Translations under genes and position numbers: made by a program
Part shown: positions 33,934 through 45,014 of the stretch, in pieces
Numbering within the stretch: the first letter of the stretch is position 1
How the letters are laid out: every line of letters starts with the position of its first letter
Source: Dacryopinax spathularia
Taxonomy: Eukaryota > Basidiomycota > Dacrymycetes > Dacrymycetales > Dacrymycetaceae
NCBI GenBank assembly: GCA_037974965.1
Contig: JBBPFI010000002.1
Span: forward strand, 558,001 to 622,000
DNA: 64,000 nt
Direction of reading: 5' to 3'
The notes under the pieces: model-generated
Seen by the model: the letters and a program-made list of their open reading frames with translations, nothing else
The model's database searches: none
What the model was told of the DNA's origin: nothing

Positions 33934-35267
33934 ATGAAACCTCCATCGATCGCTTTTGCTCTAGGTCGCGCGGGCCGTAGATGTTTATCCACAACGTCCA
34001 GGAGATGTAATCACAATCCACTTGTGAGCCCTTTGTTTGCGTGTATCAATCTGGCTCATTTGAGGTCAAAGGGCATTCCTCCAGATCCATCAAAACCGCT
34101 CTCGCGAGCAACAGCAGCAGGAACCTTGCCTGCAAAAAGGCGAATCCCACATGTATCTAGAGTCATCGTGGTCTCCAGCGCGAAAGGCGGTGTCGGAAAG
34201 AGTACAATCGCAGGTTGCTCACACAAACTCTGGACGCTGAAAACTGCTAATTCCGACACATATAAGCTAATTTGGCACTGACATTCCAAAACGCATTATC
34301 GACGCCTTCAAGACGGGCTAGAGTAGGACTACTGGACCTGGACGTCTTTGGTCCTTCTGTGCCGAAGCTGCTTGGCCTGGAAAATGCTGGACAGCCTGAA
34401 TTATCATCGGGTTTGCTCGCTTGCCATTCTGCCCGCAACACGACTGCTGAGCTCTGGCAGGCAATAAAATGCTGCCCTTGAAATCCCAAAGCATATATGC
34501 CATGTCTATGGGATTCTTACTTTCACGACCGCCAGAAGGCAGCACAGAACCGCAGGACGTTGCGGTGGTATGGAGAGGCGCGATGGTACAAAAGGCAGTT
34601 CAACAGCTGCTCTTTGATGTCGACTGGCGCGCAGGTGAACCAATTCTAGTCTCGTTAGTTTCAGACCTGAACGCGCTCATAGAGGAGGAACGTCCACTGG
34701 ATCTCCTCGTGGTTGACATGCCTCCTGGGACTGGGGATGTTCAACTGACGCTTGGTCAACTGGTCAACGTGGATGGTAAACATGCGGATCCGCGAACCGC
34801 ACGAACTGATGCTGATTATCCGACCAGGCGCGGTAATCGTCAGCACTCCACAAGAACTCGCCCTGACGGACACAAGGAAAGGTGTTGTCATGTTCCGCAA
34901 GGTTGATATACCGGTATGCAAACATTGCTAGTCGTCAGCATGACGCTTACACCAATGGCAGATCCTCGGCCTCCTTCTGAACCAAGCCTATTTCACCTGT
35001 CCCAACTGTTCACAAAAGCATTACATCTACGGCGAACCACGCGCGTTCTACCGCGCGGCTTCGGAGCTGCAGGTCCCCATTCTAGGCGAACTACCCATCG
35101 CTCCAGGACTGAGCCAGGGAGCCGACGAGGGCAGACAAGTGTGTGGGCCGTCGTGGTCCGAGGCGGACGATCCGAGCGGTGCTGAGAGGGTAGTTAGGCG
35201 GACGATGCATAATATTGGCGCTGATATCTGGGAGAAGTTGTCCTCGGCTCCCGTGGGCAGGCGATGA
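33934..35267 (+). CDS. IND1: Ind1/NUBPL-like mitochondrial Fe-S P-loop ATPase
   Basis: ATG 33934 begins [20 protein letters not shown], a good presequence; ATG 33892 is in frame too. Exons are joined by several introns. The deviant Walker A reads [17 protein letters not shown], followed by [20 protein letters not shown] (switch region), [21 protein letters not shown] and [30 protein letters not shown] holds the CxxC that binds a bridging Fe-S cluster in the Mrp/Nbp35 family. The C-terminus is [15 protein letters not shown]. Ind1 delivers Fe-S clusters to respiratory complex I, so this species probably keeps a conventional complex I. All key residues I checked are present. Confidence 0.88.
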
Positions 35268-35671
35268 TGCTTGCCCTCAGAGATAAAGCGCTGCCGGGAG
35301 GACTGGGGAAAATAATTGCACTGGTATCGGTACAACAGGCGAGAACAGATACAACAGTTAGTGTAGCATAACAGCTCGTTGCGGTACAATATAATCGCAC
35401 ACCGTACATCCTGCCGACGCGGTCTCTCGAGTTACTGTAGCTGGAACCGGCGAGGCTTCCAAGTCTGCGTCGGCTGAAAGTCTGCGTCGGCTGATCGCCT
35501 GCAAGACTAGTCCTCAAGTGGGCGGGTTGCTCCGCTTGTTCCTCGTCAGCGCAGCTGACTGGTTGTTGTCGTCTTCCTCGGCGAGGAAGCTGAGGGTGTG
35601 TTGTGTCGCGAAACAACCTTCTCTCGCAGCCGTTTCAACTGCCTTCAACTCATAGCGGCAACACGCCTTGC
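35268..35671. other. Convergent 3' region, about 400 bp
   Basis: Between the stops of Ind1 (plus) and the GTPBP-like gene (minus). It should hold both 3' UTRs. I see no gene, and in particular no trace of a GTPase domain that could extend the neighbouring gene. Confidence 0.6.
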
Positions 35672-37278
35672 TCACTCCAGCCCGAACCCCTCGAAATCCA
35701 AAAACCCCTCCCCCGCATCCGCATCCATCTTCCGCAATACCTGGACCTCGACGATCCACCTAGTCTGCTCCTGCTCGTCGTCCTCCACGACGGCCGAGTC
35801 GTCTTTCTCCTCCTCCGCACAATTCTTGCAAGGTCCCAGGTCTGCGCTCACGACGTCCTTGGTTGTCGTGCCGTTGCTCGTAGCACTGTTCGATGGAGGT
35901 GCAGCGCTCGTGATCTCAACCGGAGGCAGCGGTACAGCTGGCGCGGCCAAGCCCGAATCGACGAGACCGTTGTTGACTGCCTCGTCCGCAGGAAGAGGAG
36001 TAGGTGCGAGCAGTCCCTTGCCCCTCTCCCTAGCAGCATCGCGCTTCATCCGCTTGGCCATGGCCTTCAGCAACGGATCTCCCCGTGGTTGGGAAATCTG
36101 CCGCGGTTTTCTGATCGGCAGCGGGAGCTCTGCAGACGGACTTGAGGTCGCTGGGATTGAGGGCGGAGGTACTGGGCTCGCCGAAGCTGACCGGGTTGCC
36201 GAAGCAGTGGACGCGGTAGACGCACTGTCTGACCCACTTGAGTCTTCCTCTTCGGGCAGGGCAGCGTTGTCCGATAAGGGCGAGCTCCTGATTTTCTCCT
36301 GCGATTTTCCGGCTGATGTTCGGGCAGGACCTGATCCGCGCGACGAATTCGCGTTGCTCCCTGCTAGCGTCTCGCGTTTCCGGAGCTTGACGGCGAGTTT
36401 CTTATCTTTCCTGTTGCTGGATGTGATCGCTCTGTGCTGGACGGAAGCAGGAATTGGGTGGGAGATGGCTGATTCCCATTCGCGTCCGATAGGGTGGTTG
36501 TATTTTCCGTGTCTCTTGACCATCCCACTTCCTAGCCCGACAGGAGCGTCTACCGCCGGTAAGATAACCGCGGAGCAAGCAGGCGGGGTGACAGAAGGAC
36601 TCGGAATCCCCCTCACCCTTCCAGCTCCCTCAATCCTCCCCCTCAGAACAGGAACCTCCACAACCCGGCACACAAGCACGGTGGCACCCAACTCATCCGC
36701 CATCCGTTCCAGCGTCTCCAAGCTCTCCTCGAGCTCTCCCTGTGTCAGGCCCACCAATTGGCCAGAGTCGGCAACACCGATCTCGTAGATGGCTTGTCCG
36801 CCGCCTTCGAGAAGACGCCATTTAAGCTGAGTCACAAGACGGGCGAAACGATCCGGCGTTGGAGCGATGAGTTTCAACTGTGAAAGAAATCAGCTTCTGG
36901 ATAAGCACAAGGCATGACATCAATAAGACAGACCTTGTACTCGATATTTCCCTCCTCGACTTCCGGCACAAGCCGGGGCATGACAATCCCCTCGGTCCCA
37001 ACTACCCCGCTGCTCCGTCTCCTTCCCGCACCCCCCAGCTCCCAGACCTCTCCCTCATCCCCCAACGCGGGAGAAAGGCTGAGCGATGAGAAGGAAGAGG
37101 AGAGACTCTGGCTGAGCTTGTCACCAAGTGCGCCGAGTGCTGCGTTCAGGTCGAGCGGCTCAGGCGAAGGTGACGGTGACGTTTTCGCATGTGCATGTGG
37201 CGAGGGTGAGTGGGAGGGCGAAAGTGCTAGCCATGGGGAGGGCATGCGAGGCGACTCTGACGCGTCTTCGCCGAACAT
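35672..37278 (-). CDS. GTPBP1/2-like N-terminal-domain protein without a GTPase domain
   Basis: Two exons: from ATG 37278 (MFGEDASESPRMPSP) to 36934, and 36877 to TGA 35672-35674, with an intron whose acceptor is TTTCACAG. The conserved core runs over the junction: VEEGNIEYK, LKLIAPTPDRFARLVTQLKW, GGGQAIYEIGVADSGQLVGL and LERMADELGATVLVCRVVEV. This matches the region ahead of the GTPase in GTPBP1/2 proteins. Here it is followed not by a P-loop but by a long disordered Ser/Pro/Ala and basic stretch and a short acidic end with CKNCAEEEKD and RWIVEVQVLRKM. The total is about 516 residues. It may be a fungal branch that lost the GTPase, or a domain used alone. Function unknown. Confidence 0.65.
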
Positions 37279-37880
37279 CTTTGCTGACTTTGGGTGGTCG
37301 TTGACCGTTACCCTGGCTGATGCTGAGTATATGCTGCTTGGATGGCAGAAGTTCGTGCTTAATGGCAGGTGACACGAAAGTATACGATATGGGTGGGTAT
37401 TTTGACCCAACCTGATGCCAATGCTGACTGTAGTATGATTGACAGTACACGGTACTCTCGTCCTCGAGGTTTCTTTCCTTGTTTCGTTCGTTTACTCTTT
37501 TGTGATGTTCGCCTCAGCCTGCTATTCGAGTGATCATGACTAGTGGTTATGAAATGACGTGTTGATGGGGTTATGAGGTTATAGCATGACGAATGAGCTA
37601 GTAGTGGTAGTTGTTGAGTGAAATGGCTGATGTGTTTAATACGTTGGTTTGCAGTCGTAGACGATAAGAGGGGAGGATGAGGACGAGGTTATATGGACTT
37701 GTCGTGGGCTGATGCGTACCCGAGTCAGCGAAAGGCACACCGTCACCCGCCGTCGCCCCATTCATTCCCGGAGCCGACGTCGGATTATCTCTTCACGCGC
37801 ACCCAGCGAAAAGTTGGGTGTAAGGGTCCTTTTGGATCACACCGACAGCACCAATTTAACCTACAACTAACTACGCTATA
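37279..37880. other. Divergent promoter region, about 600 bp
   Basis: Between the starts of the GTPBP-like gene (minus) and UTP22 (plus). No gene or repeat recognised. Confidence 0.6.
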
Positions 37881-40800
37881 ATGTTGGGAACAAAGAGGAA
37901 GAGATCAATGGAAGATGATGGTCAGAGAATAGGGAATAAAGGAAAGGTCAGCTCAATTCAAATGGACATCATTCATCTGATGGATCCCACTGACTAGACG
38001 ACTTAGGCAAGCCCACAGACGCAGACGCAGGGGAGGATGGCCGAGGTGATCGACGGTCCTGAAGGGTTTGAAGAGGAAGATGACACAGATTTGGAGGAAA
38101 ATCAGACAAACGGGGACGGAATTGACGATGAAAACAAGTGGGAGGACGAGGACGAAGAGGACGAAGACGAGGATGCTGAGGCGAATGATTTTGACGACGA
38201 GTTCACGTCTGCCCCTCCACCAACGGGCCCCGAGCTCTCAGAACCGCCCGGCTCCCATCCCTCAAAGCGGGGCCCAACGGCTCAAGAGCTTCGCCAGCTG
38301 CGAGAGGCCTCCGACCTCTTCAAATCCTCTGCTTTCAAGCTCAAGGTCGATGCCTTCCTACCCACCCTTCGCCCCCCGGAATCAAAGACGCCCGCGCTAC
38401 ACTCTTTCCTGCATACTTTACGCACACATCTGCTTTCCCTTCCTTCAATATCCCCCACCCATCCCTTGCAAGCGCAGGCCCTCCCTGGACTGCAAGGTGT
38501 GCGTATTCCCTACCCATTACCGCGACCGGCGCAGGAGGTGAATTGGAAGGTATCTTTTTCGCCGCCTAGCGAGATCCACGTCATTGGAAGCTGGCCAACG
38601 GGAACGGCGCTCTCGATTCCTGGACGTAAAGGCGGTGGGAAGAGGGAGTGGGACATCGACCTGGGAGTTGTCATGCCGACGGAAATATTCGAGAAGAAGG
38701 ATTATCTGAACGGAAGGGTGTGGCATAAGCACGCCTTTTACCTTGCGGCATTGGCCGCGGGCGTGATGGGGAGTGACATGGGTGTGCAGACGAGATTTGA
38801 GTGTCCAAGTGGGGATGAGAGGGTCACGAGACTTGTGCTACGCCCTGGGAACGGTGCGTCTCTCCAAGCTACTGTGCATAACAACAGATGCCAATACGCG
38901 CCGTGTGCAGGTCTCAACGCTCCCTTTTCCTCAAGCTTTGCCATCCACATACATCTCCTCCTTCCACGCGGAGACTCTTTCCCCTTCCCTCATTCACATC
39001 TCAGTCCCAGCCGAGCATCATTTCACACCACCGACAAAGCGCCTCCTACACCACTCTACAACAACCTCGTTCTCTCGCTTTCTCTGCCTATAACGCTATT
39101 GGTCACGATCCATCAGTTCACCAAGGACATTCCCGGGTATAGAGATGCGCTCGCACTTCTGCGCGCCTGGGCCAGCAGAAGAGGCTTCGAGCGCTCTTCC
39201 CGACCTAGCGAGTTCAGCGTATTGGGATTTGAGGGACGAGGAGTGTGGTGGGCTCTTTTGCTGGGAGGTTGTGTCCAGGGCTGGGAGGAGTCGTCTGTTC
39301 GACCGCATTCGGGGACCGCAAAGTCAAGGTTGGCGAGAGGGATGAGCAGCTACCAGCTCTTTCGCGGCGCACTGGATTTCCTGCAAAGCTGGGATTGGTC
39401 AAAGCCGTTGAGGATGAAGACGCGGTCCATCGAGGTGAAAACAAGGGAAACAGAACAGGAATGGACTCTCCACCACGAGTGCATCTTCCTCGAAACATCC
39501 GGCTCGGTAAATGTGCTCTCCGGCGTACCTCGCTCATCTCTGGAATTACTGAAGCACGAGGCCTCGCTGGCCATGCGAGTGCTCGACGACGACAGTGGAG
39601 ACGCATTCGACCTCCTCTTCCTGCGCGACCTCGGTATGCCGTTAGCAAGATTCGACGCGGTGCTTCGGGTGGATGTGGCGGGCGCGCTGCCCATCATGGA
39701 CTTAAGGGCGCAGCAGTTGGACCGCGCCTCCTCCCAAAACGCTTTGCTGCATTCTGTCCAGGACGTGCTTACCAAGGCCTTGTCGACTCGCGTGAAATGC
39801 GTAAATATGTTTCAGCGCCCGGTCCCCGACTGGGAGGTGATGACCGATCGATCTTCGGCCCCAACAGAGGTGATAATCGGCTTAATCTTCGAGCCATCCC
39901 GATTCTCTCGCATTGTGGATCACGGGCCTCCCGCAGACGACATAGAAGCCTGCGAAGCATTTCGCGCCTTTTGGGGGGACAAGGCCGAGCTCCGGCGGTT
40001 CAAAGACGGCAGTATTACTGAGTGTGTCGTCTGGGATGCCCGCTCGCAGGAGGACAGGGCCAACATTCCCAGCCGGGTGGTGGCCTATGCTCTCGGAAGG
40101 CACTTCAGAATTCCCGAGGCTGCCATTACTGCGTATCAACCGATGCTGGATCGATTCATCCAATTGCCACCGAGCGCCGTCCGCGATATCACCGGCCACG
40201 AGCAGGAGATAGAATATAAGAATGCAGTGCAGGCATACGATCGACTTGTGAAGGAGCTCAAAGCGATCGAAGATTTCCCCCTTTCGCTTTTGAATGTCTC
40301 TGCTGCAGCAGAAGGATTACGGTACACGAGCGTCTTCCCACCCCTATCATCCGACCCTGGCCGCGCCTCTTCACTGCCGGACTGCTTGCGACACATACCC
40401 GCGCACGGAGTAATCCTCGAGTTTGAGGCGTCAACCAAATGGCCGGACGACCTTATCGCAGATCAGAAGATAAAGCTTGCCTTTTTTGAGGACATCGCGA
40501 GCAAGCTCAAGGTCCGACTGCCTGATGCTCACGTAGCTGTAGTCCTCGATGCGCCACCGGCACTACCCATAGAGGACAACTGTCTAATGGAGCTTATCAT
40601 GCCTGGTGGAATCGCCTTCCACGCAAGGATCTACCATAACCGAGAGCGCACCCTGCTCGAAAGGATTATCATGGACCCCTCCACTTCCGACGCAGAGCGG
40701 AAGCAGGCGACAGCCGTCCTGGAACGGTTTGAGCAGCGGTTTGTCGAATGTCCCCGTCACCATGCAGCGATCGCCACCCTTCATCACAAGTTCCCGGCCT

Positions 40801-41901
40801 TCTCTCCGGCTGTCAGGCTGGTAAAGCGCTGGCTCGCGGGCCACTTGCTTTTGCCACATGTTCCCGAAGAACTGGTTGAGCTTCTCTGCGCCTACATGTT
40901 CTTGTCTCCAGCCCCATTCGCCCCTCCCACCGGCTTGTGTGACGCATTCGTGCGGATGCTGCATCTTTTGAGTACGTGGAGATGGGCTAGCGAGCCATTG
41001 CTTGTCCCTTTGTACTCGTCCAAAGACGCCGAGCCAAGCCAAAAGGTTACCTTTCCCAGCGAGAAACGCGCCGTGGCACAAGATACGTTTAGCTCGGTGC
41101 GATCGGCAGATCCCGGAATCTCCGGCAAGGCATGGTTCATTGCGACCGAACAAGATCTGCATGGTGTTGCATGGGCGAAGAATGCTCCCTCGGCACTCAT
41201 AGCGCGCAGGATTACCCAGCTTGCTAAGACGAGCTACCGCTACGTGGACAGTGCATTCGAACAAGAGAGTCTGCAGGCTTTGGTATGCATATTTCCCTCA
41301 GCTCGTTCAGCTCAATGAAGGCTGACGGATTGGCTCGCCGCAGGCCCTATTCAACCCGCCTTATGATGATTACGACTTTGTCCTTCAGCTCGAGACCTCC
41401 ATGCTGCCTAGATACTACCAGAGTTTGAGCGCGGACGAAAGGCTCTGGCAGAGAGGGATAAAGTTCCGTAATTTGCCATCGCAGCAGTCATCTATCTATG
41501 GCCCAGGAGCGAAGGTCGGCTTCGACCCTGCGTACTTGTATTTCCGAGATTTGCAGGTACGTTTCTCCTTTCAGGCGCTTGCTGTACGTTGCTGTTGGTT
41601 GCTAATGACTCCGGTAAACCAGAGAGTCTATGGCGATGTTTGCATGTTTTTCTTCGACCCGCTGGGCGGAGACAAGATCGCCGGCATCTGGAACCCTGCT
41701 GTACTCAGGTCAGCACCATTCAAGGTTCTCCTTGGTTTCAATAGCAAGCCACATCCTTCGCCAAAAGCGGAAGGAGCGAACCCGACAGGACAGGAAGCCG
41801 CCAAGGGGAAGCCACTGGTGGAATTGAATACGGAGGCGGTTCTGAGTGAAATTGCAGCGCTTGGAGCGGGGATTGTGAAGACCGTGACAGTGAAGAGATA
41901 G
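37881..41901 (+). CDS. UTP22: UTP22/NOL6, small-subunit processome component
   Basis: A short first exon (37881-37946, MLGTKRKRSMEDDGQR) is spliced to 38007, keeping frame. A further intron, 38854-38910, is 57 bp, so the frame stays open across it. Two more introns lie near 41284 and 41557. The acidic N-terminus leads to the Nrap domains, with RQLREASDLFKSSAFKLKVD, TPLYNNLVLSLSLPITLL, AFRAFWGDKAELRRFKDGSI (a degenerate nucleotidyltransferase-like block), SPAVRLVKRWLAGHLLLPHV and NPPYDDYDFVLQLETSMLPR. The end is GIVKTVTVKR. About 1200 residues fits the family. Utp22 joins Rrp7 in the UtpC/CURI complex, linking 18S rRNA processing and ribosomal protein gene transcription. Confidence 0.93.
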
Positions 41902-42684
41902 CCAGTTGATTGACATGGTTTATTGCCCGTCTGTATCACGCTTCGTGGCCTGCATTCTTGTTTGTTTCGCTTATACCCTTCACAAACGTGGATTGCCCAA
42001 CCGACATGGAAGCGATCAAAGCGGTCTTTTTACGCATCACCTTGCTCGTCCTCGATGCTTGCTGCGTTATGTCCGCCGTATGCGGCTCAACTAATAAACC
42101 TTCGCGGCTGGGTGACGGTACTCCGACATGGGCCAAGCTGCATACTGTCTACTGGTACATCCGGTGATCGAGAGCGCCGGCATTATCGGGAGTAATGGTG
42201 CGAACCCTGGCCTCGAACCCCGATATGTCCGGCCGGTCCGTCCGGACATATCGGTCGAGTTGATGTCGGATATTATTATCGCAGGCCATTGGTCGATTTC
42301 ACCATACACACTGTAACTATTTATTTCCCTGTCGGCTGTGGGGGCAGCGGAGGTGGCCGTGCGTAAATTGGGCGGGACAGACGAAGAGACAAACGCGAGT
42401 GGGGGATGGAGATGTCTGTTTGTGGGGGATTAGACGGAGGCCGAACATCGCCGGTAGGGAGCCATAGAATCTGTCTGGGGCCACAACATCCTTCGAATAA
42501 TGACCGGTAACACATGCCATACTATACGGCGCATATGAGTCAACGCCCTTCACAGCTATCGCATGTTGCAGGCGCTGTTACACCGGGAGATCCTCCTTTG
42601 CTCTCCTCCTCCCCCGCTGCTATCCTTCCACACTACTGGCAGGAGTCTGGCACTCGCCGCTGGTCGTACGCTCGCTAATCCACC
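41902..42684. other. Intergenic, about 780 bp, with a strong inverted repeat
   Basis: Between UTP22 and the MFS gene (both plus). It contains the inverted repeat at 42220-42254. No coding region recognised. Confidence 0.6.
42220..42254. repeat. Perfect 13-bp inverted repeat with 9-bp spacer
   Basis: Left arm ccgatatgtccgg (42220-42232), spacer 42233-42241, right arm ccggacatatcgg (42242-42254). It could form a 13-bp hairpin in RNA or DNA, or be a pair of binding sites. It lies about 320 bp after the UTP22 stop and 430 bp before the MFS start. Confidence 0.85.
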
Positions 42685-44628
42685 ATGGTGAGCCCAAGGC
42701 CACCCTCGCCACTCACTCCCGGAGACACCGCCGTTCCGACCGAGGACGGCGTTCTCGCGGCCGCCCGGGAGATGCGTGAAGAGGAGGAGGAGGAGACGCC
42801 CGCAGAAAAGGCGGAAGAGGAGCAGATAGAGAAGGAGAAACCCTACTCAAGTGTGCATGTCCCTCCCTCCTTCCTGGTACACCTACCTCATTGGTCGGCA
42901 GTCTTCAAGCCCTGGGAGAAATGGTTCATCGTCTTTATGACCTCCATGGCCGGCATATTCTCGCCACTGAGCGCTAACATCTACTTCCCCAGCATCCCGG
43001 TGCTGGCAGACGTTAGTCTGCATCCTCCCTTTTTAGACCTCCACATACGCTGACTTCAGCGTACGCTTAGGCATTCAACGTCCCAATTGAATCGATCAAC
43101 ATTACGGTTACCGTATACATGATTCTCCAGGGTATCTCGCCCATCCTGTGGGGCAGTCTGGCCGACTCAGCCATCTGCGGCCGCAGGCCAGTGTACTTGA
43201 GCTGCTTGCTCCTCTTCTCGGTTACCTGCGTGGGACTGGCGCTTACGCCGACTGACCTGTATTGGCTCTTGCTTCTCATGCGATGTTTGCAGGCGGCGGG
43301 CTGTGCAAGTGTTATTGCTCTCGGTCAGGTTAGACTATCTGCGGCTACAGGCCTACGGCTGATGCATACTTATGTAGGTGCGGGGACGATCATGGATATT
43401 GCATCGCGTGCAGAGAGGGGCACCTACTTGGGCGTATCAGCGCTAGGACCAATGATCGGCCCTGCGATTGGGCCAGTAGCGGGCGGTTTGCTAGCCGGGG
43501 AACTAGGCTGGCGGTACGTTACTTACTATATACAGGCAAGTGGACTGGCTGACACTGAATGTACCATTAGCTGGGTCTTCTGGTTCATGTGCATCGCCTG
43601 CGGCTTCGTCCTCGTCCTCGAGTTTATCTTCCTTCCCGAGACACTTCGCGCAATTGTAGGTGACGGTTCCATTGCCCCGCCCAGGCTTAATCGGCCGCTT
43701 GTGCCAATTCTGGGCCGGAGTCGTAAGAACCACCCGAACGCTTCCACAAAACCGGAAGCGGCGCGGACCAACACGCCCCTCGACACGCTCAAGCTCCTCC
43801 GAAACATCGATCTGTGCATCATTCTTTCCACTACAGCAATTCCCTACTCAGTATTCTACGCCATCACAACTTCTACGTCCCCCGTATTTCTCGATGTGTT
43901 TCCTTGGCTGACGGAAGTTGACCTGGGCCTGTGCTTTCTTGCAAATGGAATTGGAAGCCTGTGTGGGAGCATCACGAGTGGGCGAATCCTTGATTGGGAC
44001 TGGGCCAGGGCGAAACGGCAAGCCAAACAGAAGGGTGTCAGCGAATATGATTACGTGGAGCATGCGAGACTCAGGACCTCGCCATACTACTGGGTCATGT
44101 TCGTGGGGTTCACGATTGCGTACGGCTGGGCGGCCGCGTACAGAGTTCATATTGCGGCCTTGCTTGTGTTCCAATTCTTTGGTCAGTTTCCGATTTGGGC
44201 GGGCGGTTGTGAGGAAAGCTGAATTGCATAGCTGGTTGGGCACTCTCGGGCATATTTACTTCAAACCGTGCGTCACCTTGTACGTTCTGAGTACCGCAGC
44301 TGACAGAGCGAGTTAAGAAACACTGATGATGGACCTTTTCCCCGGTCGAGGCGCGTCCGTGACTGCTTGCGTGCGATCGCTATTTCTATCTGATGAATCA
44401 ATGGGTCTTATCTTCATGCAGAACAATCTTGTTCGCTGCCTCACAGGCTCGGTAATTGTTTCCGTTGTCGACTTCAGCATCACCAATTTGGGCGCCGGAT
44501 GGACTTTCACCATTATGGGCCTCGCGACGGCTGCAACGGCGTGGCCGTTGACATTGTTGGAGTGGAGTTATGGACCAAGATGGAGGAAGAGGAGGGAAGA
44601 CAGGCTGGCGGAGGACAGCCCGCCCTAG
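42685..44628 (+). CDS. MFS drug:H+ antiporter, DHA1/QDR-like
   Basis: The start is CACCATGG at 42685, a good context. There are about seven exons, with the stop at 44626-44628. After an acidic cytosolic N-terminus (EEEEEETPAEKAEEEQIEKE) come the first membrane span and the family hallmark SANIYFPSIPVLAD, FNVPIESINITVTVYMILQG and WGSLADSAICGRRPVYL (motif A). Then GVSALGPMIGPAIGPVAGGL (motif C of antiporters) and many hydrophobic segments through VRCLTGSVIVSVVDFSI and GWTFTIMGLATAATAWPL. This pattern is closest to fungal Qdr-type transporters that export drugs, polyamines or weak acids; the natural substrate cannot be told. Motif A reads SAICGRRP rather than the more common RYGRRP. Confidence 0.85.
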
Positions 44629-45014
44629 GTAGCTTTGCAGCCTGTCGATTACTGCAGACATTCCCGTGCCAGGATGGAGGTAAACACAAGAGCATTTGTA
44701 TATTTATTTGCAGGCAAACATGCTGTTGGATATCACACCTACCATGTGTGGGGTCCTACTCTCTTCTTCGTGCGCATCAGTGGACCACCCCGCTTCTGCA
44801 GAAGCCAAGCGTTGGGAAGAGATCGAGACCAAGATATGAAAACGGCTGGACCGAACGCAAGGCAGCACGATGCCCTAGGCTTTGTTTCAAGCCGATCATG
44901 ATGAATGAGAGGAAAGTTGAACTCGGGTGGCACGCCATACATAATAGCCAACCCTTTTAGACGACAGGAACCTCGACTCCCTCAGAACCCTTCAACCCAG
45001 GCTCAGTGTTCTCC
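44629..45014. other. Convergent 3' region, about 385 bp
   Basis: Between the MFS stop (plus) and the first GFA gene stop (minus). No feature recognised. Confidence 0.6.

Noticed and set aside
35598-36788. 396-residue plus-strand frame
   Set aside because: Antisense to the GTPBP-like gene, low complexity, no domain.
42190-42260. Possible tRNA because of a short ggcctcgaacccc stretch resembling a B-box
   Set aside because: No acceptor, D or anticodon stems; the structure present is a simple inverted repeat.
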